The position numbers and the translations under genes are program-made. The notes beneath the pieces were generated by a model. That model ran no database searches, was not told the origin of the DNA, and saw only the letters and a program-made list of their open reading frames with translations. A DNA stretch of 64,000 bases from Bacteroidetes bacterium HGW-Bacteroidetes-2. GTDB lineage: Bacteria; Bacteroidota; Bacteroidia; Flavobacteriales; Flavobacteriaceae. Shown piece by piece: positions 55,042-64,000 of the stretch. Within the stretch, counting starts at the first letter, position 1. Each line of letters begins with the position of its first letter. The stretch lies in assembly GCA_002842575.1 (NCBI GenBank), contig PHDJ01000001.1, forward strand, positions 62,001 to 126,000, written 5' to 3'.

Positions 55042-56289
55042 ATGAAAAACATACTTATTATACTTTTCATTTGCATTACCTTATCTTCTTATACCCAACG
55101 GATTTTTGATGAAGAAATAACCTATACAGATGTAAGGCTTCCGCTGAATCCTTTAGGTAAAAATTTAGAACAATATCATTTCACCGTTATTACCCCTTAT
55201 CCTGAAAATAATAATAGTTTAAAGGATTTTGCCCAGAAAAAATATGATGATGAAGTTAAAAATTATCCTGATGTAGTAAAAGAATCTGAAATAAAACACC
55301 AGGAAGATTTAGTAAATTATGACCGCAATGTGGAAACAGCAAGGGAAAATTTTAAATTAGAATCTGAGGAATTCAAGAAATTGAGCCTAGTGGAACGTTT
55401 AGCATTATCTGATCAAAAACCCACTCTTAATCTGCCCAGAAAACCAGAATACCGAAAACCTACTGAGCCAAGATTTGTAGAACCAAATCTTTCGGCTTCT
55501 ATTGTTTTTGACCCTGTGGTGCTCGCAAACAGTTATTTAAATTTAGAAGGCTTTACAAATGGAACTGATAATGCTTTAACAGGCACTGTAACTTTTTATG
55601 ATTTTGAAAACCTAGAAACTGTAGAAAACATAAAAGAAACTAGTGTTTACAATATAAAAACCAAATCAACCCAAAAACAAAAAACATATTCCTATTTGAC
55701 TTCTTATAAAAGACCTACAGATCTTATTTTGGCGTACAACGGTAAATTAATCTATAATAGAATATTTGAAGGTACGGGCAACTATACAGAGATGGAAGAA
55801 CCCCGCAGACCATTAATGCAAAATATAGAGAAGCAAACAATTAGCGATAATCTTTCTGCAATTAATGAATATATAAATAACTTGTATGGGTATTCCCTCA
55901 TTGAGACCACCATTAATATTCATCATATAAAAAATAACAAGGGGGAATATGATGCTATTGAAAGGGCAAAGCAGTTTGCTGTATCGGGATTTAAAAATTA
56001 TAAATTTGGTCAAAAAAATCAGGACCTGCAAGAAGCAATTAATATATGGAATTCTGAAATTGAAAAAGCAAATCTAAACGATAGAAAAGCACTAATCAAC
56101 GAAAAAGTATTAAGAGCCCTTTTACTTAATGTTGCTGAAACATCCCTAGCTATAAATGACCTTCGTTTAACTGATGAAACCATTGCAAAATTAAACAATT
56201 TAAAAAATAACAATTCAGAAAAAGAAGTTATTGACTCTTTGAAAAATATACTCGAAGACAAAAAAACAAGGGAAAAAGCGAACAGTTAA
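55042..56289 (+). CDS. Exported protein of unknown function
   Basis: 415 residues with signal peptide MKNILIILFICITLSSYTQ. A charged helical/coiled-coil section at about 65-130 (KYDDEVKNYPDVVKESEIKHQEDLVNYDRNVETAREN) with a proline/charge-rich linker (RKPEYRKPTEPRF), then a beta region and a helical C-terminus with many Asn, Glu and Lys. No family recognised. Convergent with the acyltransferase gene after only 9 bases. Confidence 0.72.
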   Translation: MKNILIILFICITLSSYTQRIFDEEITYTDVRLPLNPLGKNLEQYHFTVITPYPENNNSLKDFAQKKYDDEVKNYPDVVKESEIKHQEDLVNYDRNVETARENFKLESEEFKKLSLVERLALSDQKPTLNLPRKPEYRKPTEPRFVEPNLSASIVFDPVVLANSYLNLEGFTNGTDNALTGTVTFYDFENLETVENIKETSVYNIKTKSTQKQKTYSYLTSYKRPTDLILAYNGKLIYNRIFEGTGNYTEMEEPRRPLMQNIEKQTISDNLSAINEYINNLYGYSLIETTINIHHIKNNKGEYDAIERAKQFAVSGFKNYKFGQKNQDLQEAINIWNSEIEKANLNDRKALINEKVLRALLLNVAETSLAINDLRLTDETIAKLNNLKNNNSEKEVIDSLKNILEDKKTREKANS

Positions 56290-56298
56290 AATTAGCTA

Positions 56299-58116
56299 TT
56301 AATCCTCAGCCTCCTCTGTTTTAGAGGCATATTTACGTTCTAGTTCTGCTTGAAACTCTTCCATTACCGGTTTTACTGTACTTTCTGGCAAATCTGCTAT
56401 GCGAATGTACATCAAACCGTCAACCGCATTGTTAAATAATGGATCAACATTAAAGGCTACTACTTTTGCATTTTGTTTGATGTATTTTTTTATCAAAACC
56501 GGTAATCGTAAATGCCCGGGCTCCAATTCATCAATCACTCTGTCAAATTTGTTTAAATCGGCTTCGGTTTCATCAAAAACAAAATCTTTATCGGCGTCTT
56601 TAAGTTTTACTTTAAAATCTTTTTTGGGGTGGATAAACTGAGCAACATAGGGGTCATAATAGTTAGACTTCATAAACTCAATCATCAACGATTTTGAAAA
56701 TTCAGAAAACTGATCGCTTATGGTTACCCCGCCTATTAAATACCGGTGTTCAGGAAAACGAAGGGTGGTATGCACAATTCCTTTCCACAGCAAAAACAAA
56801 GGCATGGGTCTTTGTTGGTATTCTTTTATGATAAAGGCACGACCCATTTCTATAGATTGGCTCATCATTTTATACAATTCAGGTTCAAATCGAAATAATG
56901 CCTGCAAGTAGAAACCGTCGATGCCATATTTGGCAAATATTTCAGAGCCTAATCCCATACGGTAGGCGCCTGCTACTTTTTTAGCTTCATTATCCCATAA
57001 AAACATGTGGTGATAATAGGTGTCAAAAGGGTCTAAATCAACAGCTTTATTGGTGCCTTCACCTACTTCTCTAAAAGTAATTTCGCGCAGCCTGCCTAAT
57101 TCTTGAAGTATATTTGGAATAAGTTTGGCTTCGGCAAGATAAACTTCATAATTTTTACTTATTAAAAGGCGTTTATCAAGTGCCAATAGGGCTTCTACTT
57201 CTCGTTCTAAAATAGAGGATGCAATGGGAGTGGCAATCTTTTTTGGAGCTTTTGGAAGTTTTAAGGTTTTAGGTATGTTATCCAATAGTTTTTTCTTGTT
57301 GAAGGTGTTCGAAAGCATATAGGTTTTCTTTCTTAAAAAAGCTGTGAAATCTTCTAAACTTTCTTGCTCTTTTTGATCGTTAACTGAAATAGGGTTTCCT
57401 ATTCTAATTTTAATAATCCGATCTCTTTGACTTAACAATTCAGAAGGAAGTTTTGCGGTACGAAAAACATCATTCATTTTTGCTAATTTGTAAAAAAGTA
57501 AACTATTTTTTGCGTGAAAATAAATGGGAACCACTGGAACTTCGGCTTTTTTTATGAGCTTCATAGCAGCTACTTCCCAAGGTTTGTCTATAATATGTTT
57601 ATCCTCACGATAAGTGGAAACTTCTCCTGCGGGGAAAACCCCTAAAGGATGTCCTTCTTGCAGCTGCTTTAAAGCCAATTTAAATCCGGAAAGGCTAGAT
57701 TGTGCTTCTTTTTTATTTTCAAAAGGATTTACAGGCATCACATAGGGTTTTAAAGGCGCAATGCGATGGAGTAAAAAATTAGCTATTATTTTATAATCTG
57801 CGCGTTGTTCTAATAAAATTTTAAGCAACAAAATACCGTCAATGCCACCTAAAGGATGGTTAGAAATGGTGATAAAAGCTCCTTTTTTTGGAATACGCTT
57901 TAAATCTTCTTCTGGAATTTCAAACTTTACTCCAAACTCTTCTAATAAGGCGTTTATAAAATCTAAATCTTTAAGGTGTTTGTGTTTGTCATAAACTGCA
58001 TTACACGCAGAAATACGCAGCACTTTCATCAAAAACCAGCCTATAAAAGTGCCGAAAACACCAAATTTATCAACTTTAATGGCTTTTGCAATTTCTTTAG
58101 ATGTAACGAGACCCAT
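56299..58116 (-). CDS. OlsF-like bifunctional acyltransferase (amino-acid lipid synthesis)
   Basis: 605 residues. The N-terminal half is a PlsC/OlsA-like O-acyltransferase with NHPLGGIDGILL (His87, Asp93) and FPAGEVSTY. The C-terminal half resembles the OlsB-type GNAT N-acyltransferase (EVYLAEAKLIPNILQELGRLREITFREV, VAGAYRMGLG, PLFLLWKGI). This order is that of OlsF, which makes ornithine lipids in some bacteria including a Flavobacterium; glycine-lipid synthesis is an alternative. Acts at the inner membrane. Single gene on the minus strand. Confidence 0.8.
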   Translation of the reverse strand: MGLVTSKEIAKAIKVDKFGVFGTFIGWFLMKVLRISACNAVYDKHKHLKDLDFINALLEEFGVKFEIPEEDLKRIPKKGAFITISNHPLGGIDGILLLKILLEQRADYKIIANFLLHRIAPLKPYVMPVNPFENKKEAQSSLSGFKLALKQLQEGHPLGVFPAGEVSTYREDKHIIDKPWEVAAMKLIKKAEVPVVPIYFHAKNSLLFYKLAKMNDVFRTAKLPSELLSQRDRIIKIRIGNPISVNDQKEQESLEDFTAFLRKKTYMLSNTFNKKKLLDNIPKTLKLPKAPKKIATPIASSILEREVEALLALDKRLLISKNYEVYLAEAKLIPNILQELGRLREITFREVGEGTNKAVDLDPFDTYYHHMFLWDNEAKKVAGAYRMGLGSEIFAKYGIDGFYLQALFRFEPELYKMMSQSIEMGRAFIIKEYQQRPMPLFLLWKGIVHTTLRFPEHRYLIGGVTISDQFSEFSKSLMIEFMKSNYYDPYVAQFIHPKKDFKVKLKDADKDFVFDETEADLNKFDRVIDELEPGHLRLPVLIKKYIKQNAKVVAFNVDPLFNNAVDGLMYIRIADLPESTVKPVMEEFQAELERKYASKTEEAED

Positions 58117-58200
58117 AGTTATTTATGTAATTCTAGATGGTAAAAGTACGTAAATTTAAAATAAGTAGGTTTTTGTTTTCCTTGATTAAACCTCTGCTTT

Positions 58201-59451
58201 TTATTTCACCACAAACTGCATAGTATCTCTGCTTTGTTGTTTAATAAGAATGTCTAATTCTTTTTCAAAAAATGTTATTTCTTTTTCTTTAAAATGGCGG
58301 ATAGTATAAAGAGTAACATTTTCGTTGTATTTTACTTTAAAAGTAGGTTTTAATTTAGACAGCAAATTTTCTAGTTGGTTGTATTGGTTATCGGCTACTA
58401 CCGAAAAACTAATTGCAGAATTTTGAATAAGGTTTACTTTCATTTTATAAAGGTGCAATAGCTTAAAAACCTCGCCAATATTGTCTTCAACCATAAATGA
58501 AAAATCTAAAGAAGATAACGAGAGCAACACCTGATTTTTTTTAACAACATAACATGACACCTCGGGCTCTAAATCCTTTCCTTTTGCTACAGAAGTTCCA
58601 GAATTTAAAGGGCTTAAAAACGACTTTACATAAAGCGGAATTTCCTTTCGTTGCAATGGCTGTAATGTTTTTGGGTGAATAACCGAAGCACCATAAAATG
58701 CCATTTCTATAGCCTCTCTATAGGATATTTGTTCTAAAAGAATTGTTTTTTTAAACTCACGCGGGTCTGCATTTAACACCCCAGGTACATCTTTCCAAAT
58801 GGTAACGCTTTCGGCATTAAGGCAATAGGCATAAATAGCCGCCGTATAATCACTTCCTTCTCTTCCTAAGGTAGTCGTAAAATTATTATAATTGGCACCT
58901 AAAAATCCTTGTGTAACGGTTAGTCCTTTTCTTTTAATAATGGTTTTGATTCGTAAATTAGTAAGGTCCCAATCTACGTTTGCATCGCGATAGGAGCTAT
59001 CTGTTTTTATGCATTCGCGGCTGTCTATCCAAGTGTTTGCTATCTGCTCGTTATTTAAATAAGCACTGATTATTTTTGTGGAAATCAACTCTCCATAACA
59101 AACAATTTGGTCATACACATAGGAGTAGTCAGGCGATTTATTACTTTCTAAAAAACGTTTCATCTCTTTAAAAAGGGATGCAACCTTATCAAAAATTGGG
59201 TGCACTTTCTCTAGAAATAAATCCAATAAAATAGTGCGGTGAAAAAGCACCACCTCATCTATGGCGTTTTGCACTTCCTCTTTATTGTAAAAATAATAAT
59301 GCACTACCTTTTCTAAAGCATTTGTCATTTTTCCCATAGCAGAAACCACTACAACAAGCTCCTCATAGCCAGTAGTTTCTAGCACTTTTTTTACATTTCT
59401 TACACTTTCGGCATCTTTTACCGATGCTCCACCAAATTTAAAAACCCGCAT
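58201..59451 (-). CDS. Aspartate kinase
   Basis: 416 residues. First step of the lysine/threonine/methionine branch. N-terminal VFKFGGASVKD, catalytic GREGSDYTAAIYA, and a C-terminal ACT-like regulatory region (VNLIQNSAISFSVV). Monofunctional, with no homoserine dehydrogenase part. Its start overlaps the GNAT stop by one base (TAATG). Confidence 0.93.
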   Translation of the reverse strand: MRVFKFGGASVKDAESVRNVKKVLETTGYEELVVVVSAMGKMTNALEKVVHYYFYNKEEVQNAIDEVVLFHRTILLDLFLEKVHPIFDKVASLFKEMKRFLESNKSPDYSYVYDQIVCYGELISTKIISAYLNNEQIANTWIDSRECIKTDSSYRDANVDWDLTNLRIKTIIKRKGLTVTQGFLGANYNNFTTTLGREGSDYTAAIYAYCLNAESVTIWKDVPGVLNADPREFKKTILLEQISYREAIEMAFYGASVIHPKTLQPLQRKEIPLYVKSFLSPLNSGTSVAKGKDLEPEVSCYVVKKNQVLLSLSSLDFSFMVEDNIGEVFKLLHLYKMKVNLIQNSAISFSVVADNQYNQLENLLSKLKPTFKVKYNENVTLYTIRHFKEKEITFFEKELDILIKQQSRDTMQFVVK

Positions 59452-59930
59452 TAGTTAAATTCTAAAAAATTAGTCATACCTTGTTCGTCCATATGCACGG
59501 TGCGCCAATCAGTTAAAACTTTTGCGCCACTGCGTTCATAAAATTTAATAGCGCCTTCATTCCAGTCTAACACCACCCATTCAACACGGCGAACACCCAG
59601 ATTTTTGGCATACTTAATAACTTTTTCATACAAAGCACTTCCTAAACCTGTGCCTCGCATTTTTTCTTTAACGATTAAATCTTCTAAATGAATCGTTCTG
59701 CCTTTCCAAGTAGAAAACCGAAAATAAACCAATGCCATCCCTACAATTTCTTTATCTTTTTCAGCAACAAAACATTGAAAAAGTGGATGTTTACCAAATC
59801 CTTCTTTTTCAAGATCTTCTACGGTGGTAACAACGGCGTTGGGCTCTTTTTCATATATTGCCAGCTCTTTTATTAAAGATAACACTTGGGGCATATCTAC
59901 TTTTTTTGCTTCTCTTATACTAAAAGTCAT
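59451..59930 (-). CDS. GNAT family N-acetyltransferase
   Basis: 159 residues. The GNAT fold is visible: IREAKKVDMPQVLSLIKELA, the acetyl-CoA loop KEKMRGTGLGSALYEKVIKYA, and VLDWNEGAIKFYERSGAKVL. Close in layout to spermidine/diamine acetyltransferases, but the substrate cannot be told. Coupled to the aspartate kinase gene. Confidence 0.88.
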   Translation of the reverse strand: MTFSIREAKKVDMPQVLSLIKELAIYEKEPNAVVTTVEDLEKEGFGKHPLFQCFVAEKDKEIVGMALVYFRFSTWKGRTIHLEDLIVKEKMRGTGLGSALYEKVIKYAKNLGVRRVEWVVLDWNEGAIKFYERSGAKVLTDWRTVHMDEQGMTNFLEFN

Positions 59931-60021
59931 CTTTAAAAAGGTTTAATTTGATTGTTAAATATCCATTCATTCTTGGCAAAAATATCGATATTTGCAAGTA
60001 AAATAACATCTTTCTCAAAAA

Positions 60022-61032
60022 ATGGCTAGACAAAATACCACTTTAGGCGAATTTATTATCGAAAACCAAAAAGATTTTGCCTACTCTTCGGGTGAATTAT
60101 CCAGACTTATCAACTCCATCCGCCTTGCTGCTAAGGTAGTAAACCACGAGGTAAATAAAGCAGGTTTAGTAGATATTCTAGGAGCTTTTGGCGACACCAA
60201 TATTCAAGGAGAAGAACAACAAAAATTAGATGTTTATGCTAATGAAGTATTCATCAAAACACTTACTAATAGAGAAATAGTTTGCGGTATTGCCTCTGAA
60301 GAAAACGACGATTTTATCACTATTGAAGGCAGCAATCATAAAAATGAAAATAAATATGTGGTGCTCATTGACCCGCTGGACGGCTCCTCAAACATTGATG
60401 TAAATGTTTCTGTTGGTACTATTTTTTCCATCTACAGAAGAGTAACCCCTGAAGGTACTCCTGTAACTTTAGAAGATTTTTTACAACCCGGAATCAATCA
60501 AGTTGCCGCAGGATATATCATTTATGGCACCTCAACAATGATAGTTTATACCACAGGCCACGGCGTAAACGGCTTTACATTGAATCCCGCAATAGGCACT
60601 TATTATTTATCGCACCCCAATATGCGTGTGCCTTTAGATGGTAGAATTTATTCGGTAAACGAGGGCAATTATATTCATTTTCCGCAAGGCGTAAAAGATT
60701 ATATTAAATACTGTCAAAAAGAAGAAGAAGACAGGCCTTATACATCCAGATATATTGGCTCCTTGGTTTCTGACATTCACAGAAATCTTATTAAAGGTGG
60801 CATTTATTTTTACCCAAAAAGTTCCAAAGCAACTAACGGAAAACTTAGACTACTTTATGAATGCAATCCTATGGCTTTTATAGTGGAGCAAGCAGGCGGT
60901 AAGGCGAGTGACGGGTTTAATCGCATTATGGAAATTCAACCTTCGGAGCTTCACCAGCGCGTTCCTTTTTTCTGCGGAAGCAAAAATATGGTAGAAAAAG
61001 CCGAAGAATTTATGGCAAAGGCTCCTATTTAA
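60022..61032 (+). CDS. fbp: Class 1 fructose-1,6-bisphosphatase
   Basis: 336 residues. Gluconeogenic phosphatase converting fructose 1,6-bisphosphate to fructose 6-phosphate. Metal-site [15 protein letters not shown] and [28 protein letters not shown] are diagnostic. Single gene ending at a strong hairpin. Confidence 0.97.
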   Translation: MARQNTTLGEFIIENQKDFAYSSGELSRLINSIRLAAKVVNHEVNKAGLVDILGAFGDTNIQGEEQQKLDVYANEVFIKTLTNREIVCGIASEENDDFITIEGSNHKNENKYVVLIDPLDGSSNIDVNVSVGTIFSIYRRVTPEGTPVTLEDFLQPGINQVAAGYIIYGTSTMIVYTTGHGVNGFTLNPAIGTYYLSHPNMRVPLDGRIYSVNEGNYIHFPQGVKDYIKYCQKEEEDRPYTSRYIGSLVSDIHRNLIKGGIYFYPKSSKATNGKLRLLYECNPMAFIVEQAGGKASDGFNRIMEIQPSELHQRVPFFCGSKNMVEKAEEFMAKAPI

Positions 61033-61066
61033 AAACCCTGTTTTATTTTAAAAAACAGGGTTTTAA
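61032..61066. terminator. Bidirectional intrinsic terminator after fbp
   Basis: 13-bp perfect inverted repeat AAAACCCTGTTTT (61032-61044) / AAAACAGGGTTTT (61052-61064), 7-base loop. It lies between fbp and the convergent TerB-like gene. Confidence 0.9.
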
Positions 61067-61079
61067 TAAACTTTAAGGA

Positions 61080-61505
61080 TTACTTTTTTTTCAGAAGATA
61101 TTCAAAATCTTCAAAATCTAAACCTCCTGAAAAAATCTGGATAGAACGTTTTATGATTGCTTCTGCATCAGTAGGATTAAACCCAATTGCTAAAGCGTAT
61201 CTTCTCAAAAAACGGGCTTCATCCTCATCAATATAGTGGTCTAAAAAAATAATCCTTAACAAATCGTGCAACTGCTTAAGTCGTATTTCAGAAGAATTAG
61301 GCGGTTGAATAGGGTATTTTTTTGGATTTTTTAAAATCTCATTGTATTCTAATTCTGTAATATCAAATCTTCTTGCAAAACGAAGCAAAAGGATTTCTTC
61401 ATCGGCTTTAAGGGGTCCGTCAATTAAAGCGGTATTCACTAATGCAGAAAAATGACCAAGCTTTCTTGCTCTATTTCCACTACCAAACAAATCTGTAAAT
61501 GCCAT
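61080..61505 (-). CDS. TerB-like protein
   Basis: 141 residues, all helical. The LVNTALIDGPLKADEEILLLRFARRF and LDHYIDEDEARFLRRYALAIGF segments carry the paired acidic (D/E-x-D-E) pattern of TerB-type domains. Real tellurite resistance is not implied; function unknown. A TATCTTTG box lies 17 bases before the start (61522-61529, minus strand). Confidence 0.82.
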   Translation of the reverse strand: MAFTDLFGSGNRARKLGHFSALVNTALIDGPLKADEEILLLRFARRFDITELEYNEILKNPKKYPIQPPNSSEIRLKQLHDLLRIIFLDHYIDEDEARFLRRYALAIGFNPTDAEAIIKRSIQIFSGGLDFEDFEYLLKKK

Positions 61506-61608
61506 ATTTTTTAATTTTATGCAAAGATAAAGTTTAAAAAAGTTTTTATGAAAAATAAAAGTCTTTTTTTAATGGGTTGTAGTATCTTTATTTCTTACTT
61601 GTACCTCT

Positions 61609-62391
61609 ATGAATACTACGCTTAAAATTACAAACACAATCGCCTTACTTGCCACCCTTTTTATAAACTACCTCGCAAATACTGGTCTCATTAACGGCAA
61701 TACCATGGCAACCGTTTCTGCAAAATATGAAAATTTATTTACACCTGCTGGCTATTCTTTTGCCATTTGGGGAATTATTTATGTATTTCTTTTAGGCTTT
61801 ATTATCTATCAAGGTCTTAGTCTATTTAACAAAGCAAAAATCAATGATTTTGCCACTCTGTTAGGTTGGTGGTTTGTAGTTTCTTGTGTTGCAAACTCGC
61901 TTTGGGTTTTTGCTTGGCTTTACGAGTTTATAGGTGTTTCGGTTATTTTAATACTTATTTTATTATTTTCTCTCCTAAAAATAATAGTTAGAACCAATAT
62001 GGAACGATGGGATGCACCACTAAAAACCATTGCCTTTCTTTGGTGGCCATTTAGCATCTATTCTGGTTGGATTACTGTTGCATCCATTGCAAATATAGCT
62101 GCATATCTCACTAAAATAGGCTGGGATGGTTTTGGTTTATCTGAAGTGTTTTGGACTATTACAATGATTCTTATTGCTGGCATGCTCCATCTTTTTATCA
62201 CTTGGAACCGAAATATGCGCGAGTTTGCATTAGTTGGAGTTTGGGCGTTAATTGCCATTGCTGTTGCTAATTGGGAAGCGCAACCAACTATTGTTTACAC
62301 CGCTATTATCACTGCAATTATTTTATTTTTAAGCAGTAGTTTTCACGCTTATAACAATCGAAGTACAAATCCATTTGTCAAATTATTATAA
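61609..62391 (+). CDS. Tryptophan-rich TspO/MBR-related membrane protein
   Basis: 260 residues with seven hydrophobic segments and many Trp (FAIWGIIYVFLLG, LLGWWFVVSCVANSLWVFAWLYE, FLWWPFSIYSGW). Tryptophan-rich sensory protein family, longer than the classical TspO of ~160 residues. Function in this group unknown. Five bases before the aminotransferase gene. Confidence 0.85.
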   Translation: MNTTLKITNTIALLATLFINYLANTGLINGNTMATVSAKYENLFTPAGYSFAIWGIIYVFLLGFIIYQGLSLFNKAKINDFATLLGWWFVVSCVANSLWVFAWLYEFIGVSVILILILLFSLLKIIVRTNMERWDAPLKTIAFLWWPFSIYSGWITVASIANIAAYLTKIGWDGFGLSEVFWTITMILIAGMLHLFITWNRNMREFALVGVWALIAIAVANWEAQPTIVYTAIITAIILFLSSSFHAYNNRSTNPFVKLL

Positions 62392-62396
62392 TAAAT

Positions 62397-63542
62397 ATGC
62401 TAAAATCGCAAAAAGATCTTTTCTGTTTAGATGAAAATATTACCTACCTCAATGGTGCATATATGGCACCACAATTAAAAAGTGTACAACAAGTGGGAAT
62501 AGAATACCTGCAAAAAAAAACAAAACCCTATGAAATTTCTGAGCAGGATTTCTTTTCAGAAAAGCTAGTCTTAAAAAAAAGATTCGCGCAACTTATTGAT
62601 GCAGAAGACTATCAAAGTGCTGCAATAATCCCTTCCGTTTCCTATGGCATTGCCGTTGTGGCAAAAAATATTCCGTTTCAAAAAGGCGATGAAATTCTTG
62701 TTCTAGAAGAACAATTTCCTAGTAATTATTACACTTGGAAAGCGCTCGAAAAAGAAAAAGGAGTAAAAGTAATCGTGATAAAAACCCCAACAACTACTCT
62801 AGGAAGAGGAAAACGATGGAATGAAGCCATACTTGAGGCTATTTCTTCGAAAACAAAAGTAGTTGCAATGCCTCAAGTGCACTGGGCTGATGGCACTTGG
62901 TTTGATTTACAAACCATTAGAAAACGAACTAATGAGGTACACGCATATTTAATAATTGACGGAACACAGAGTATAGGCGCAATGCCATTTTCAGTTTCTC
63001 AAATTAATCCTGACGCATTAATTTGTGGTGGGTACAAATGGTTAATGGGCCCCTATGGTTTAGGCATGGCTTATTTTGGAAAACGTTTTGACACAGGAAC
63101 ACCCATAGAAAACAATTGGATGAACCATGAAGGTGTTGACAATTTTTCTAATCTCGTTAACTATAATGAAAATTTTAAACCAAAAGCCACCCGCTATGAC
63201 GTAGGAGAATCGAGTAACTTTATTTTAACACCGATGCTTTCTGAAGCCATCCGGCAATTAATAGAATGGACTCCAGAAGCTGTCCAGCACTATTGCCAAA
63301 AAATTACCGAAGAACCTTTGAAGACAATTCAAAACCTAGGCTATTTTATAGAAGAACCGGAATTTCGTGGGGCACATTTGTTCGGAATATATCTTTCAAA
63401 AGAGCTATCCATACAAAAAATTAAGAATCGCCTATCCGAAAAAAATATATTTGTTTCCTATCGGGGCGGCGCTATAAGAGTTTCCCCAAATGTGTATAAC
63501 ACAACTGAAGATGTAGAAAAATTAGTTTCTTGTTTTATTTAA
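62397..63542 (+). CDS. Class V aminotransferase-fold PLP enzyme
   Basis: 381 residues. PLP site with IIDGTQSIGAMPF and the lysine in CGGYKWLMGPYGLGM, typical of the class V (NifS/kynureninase-like) fold. The substrate is not clear; it could be a desulfurase-like or isopenicillin N epimerase-like protein. No active-site cysteine motif of a cysteine desulfurase was found. Probably co-transcribed with the TspO-like gene. Confidence 0.85.
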   Translation: MLKSQKDLFCLDENITYLNGAYMAPQLKSVQQVGIEYLQKKTKPYEISEQDFFSEKLVLKKRFAQLIDAEDYQSAAIIPSVSYGIAVVAKNIPFQKGDEILVLEEQFPSNYYTWKALEKEKGVKVIVIKTPTTTLGRGKRWNEAILEAISSKTKVVAMPQVHWADGTWFDLQTIRKRTNEVHAYLIIDGTQSIGAMPFSVSQINPDALICGGYKWLMGPYGLGMAYFGKRFDTGTPIENNWMNHEGVDNFSNLVNYNENFKPKATRYDVGESSNFILTPMLSEAIRQLIEWTPEAVQHYCQKITEEPLKTIQNLGYFIEEPEFRGAHLFGIYLSKELSIQKIKNRLSEKNIFVSYRGGAIRVSPNVYNTTEDVEKLVSCFI

Positions 63543-63563
63543 AATATCCCTGCACTATCTTTG
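63530..63563 (+). promoter_or_regulatory. Probable promoter of mfd
   Basis: TTG at 63530-63532 and TATCTTTG at 63556-63563 with 23 bases between them, fitting the flavobacterial TTG / N17-23 / TAnnTTTG pattern. The ATG follows only six bases later, so the transcript would be nearly leaderless. Confidence 0.55.
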
Positions 63564-63569
63564 CCATCC

Positions 63570-64000
63570 ATGAGTAATTCCTTCGTTGATGCACTTTTTA
63601 CCAAGTCTTCGCAAGTGCGAAAACTATGGGACACTATTACCCAATCACAAAAAAAAATCCATGTTTCAGGGCTGGTTGGGTCTGCTACTTCATTAGTTAT
63701 AGCTCAGGTTTTCAAAAAATTAGAACTTCCGTTATTGCTTATTTTTAATGATAAAGAAGACGCAGCCTATCACTTAAACGATTTAGAAAATATTATTGGC
63801 GATAAGGATGTGCTTTTTTATCCAGGAAGTTACCGAAGACCTTATCAAATTGAAGAAACTGACAATGCCAATGTATTGCTTCGGTCTGAGGTTTTAAACC
63901 GGATTAATTCTCGTAAAAAACCCGCAATTATTGTTACCTATCCCGAAGCTCTTTTTGAAAAAGTCGCTACCCGAAAAGAACTGGAAAAAAACACTCTTAA
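63570..64000 (+). CDS. mfd: Transcription-repair coupling factor, 5' part (3' end outside window)
   Basis: Open from ATG 63570 to the window edge, about 143 residues: MSNSFVDALFTKSSQVRKLW...SQKKIHVSGLVGSATSLVIAQ...LLLIFNDKEDAAYHLNDLENIIGDKDVLFYPGSYRRPYQIEETDNANVLLRSEVLNRI. This matches the UvrB-homology module at the N-terminus of Mfd, which removes stalled RNA polymerase and recruits UvrA. The helicase part lies outside the window. Confidence 0.9.
   Translation, partial: MSNSFVDALFTKSSQVRKLWDTITQSQKKIHVSGLVGSATSLVIAQVFKKLELPLLLIFNDKEDAAYHLNDLENIIGDKDVLFYPGSYRRPYQIEETDNANVLLRSEVLNRINSRKKPAIIVTYPEALFEKVATRKELEKNTL

Noticed and set aside
61080-61505. Tellurite resistance determinant
   Set aside because: A lone TerB-like domain without terC, terD or terZ genes does not support this role.

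Overview
The window is a chromosomal segment of an AT-rich member of the Bacteroidota, most likely family Flavobacteriaceae. This rests on a SusC/CirA-like TonB receptor, several proteins with type IX secretion (T9SS) C-terminal sorting domains, LytTR/LytS-type signalling, start sites without clear Shine-Dalgarno sequences, TAnnTTTG-like -7 boxes, and a housekeeping block prs-rplY-pth-ribF-serS-rsmA-mgtE. Genus and species cannot be fixed from the sequence alone.

Layout. 1-5.3 kb: 3' part of a TonB-dependent receptor, a small exported YwqK-like protein and a PiT phosphate transporter. 5.4-9.4 kb: class Ia ribonucleotide reductase, nrdB and nrdA on the minus strand, split by a four-helix-bundle (23S rRNA IVS-type) gene that is flanked on both sides by degenerate 9-bp tandem repeats. 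9.8-27.9 kb: accessory region, entirely minus strand, almost all exported proteins and lipoproteins. Its core (about 13.6-26.2 kb) is a closely spaced gene train holding a cholesterol-dependent-cytolysin-like protein, four of five members of a paralogous lipoprotein family, a Tat-type lipoprotein with transglutaminase-like and VWA domains, an exported methyltransferase, and two alternating secreted-protein/lipoprotein pairs. 28.1-31.9 kb: LytTR response regulator and two tandem LytS-type kinases, the second broken by a frameshift. 31.9-36.2 kb: ordinary genes (DUF3109, marC, S41 protease, dCMP deaminase, HupE-like). 36.1-41.3 kb: T9SS-exported subtilase with a C14 tract in its signal peptide, followed by two paralogous T9SS proteins and a truncated third copy; the first part is bracketed by a 98-bp direct repeat carrying the 5' end of the hupE-like gene. 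41.3-41.7 kb: tRNA-Leu(CAA), a small GIY-YIG nuclease gene, and a 5'-half tRNA-Leu copy interrupted by two GC-rich palindromes. 41.9-64 kb: conserved housekeeping genes, ending in the 5' part of mfd.

How the genes may work together. The strongest candidate for a poorly described system is the 13.6-26.2 kb cluster. CDC-like proteins of Bacteroidota are known as inter-bacterial pore-forming toxins with lipoprotein self-protection, so the adjacent lipoprotein family is a natural candidate for immunity or accessory factors; this is inference. Two sites look like small selfish or mobile elements that left the host gene intact: the repeat-flanked four-helix-bundle gene inside nrd, and the GIY-YIG gene at tRNA-Leu. 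The C14 tract suggests phase-variable export of the subtilase.
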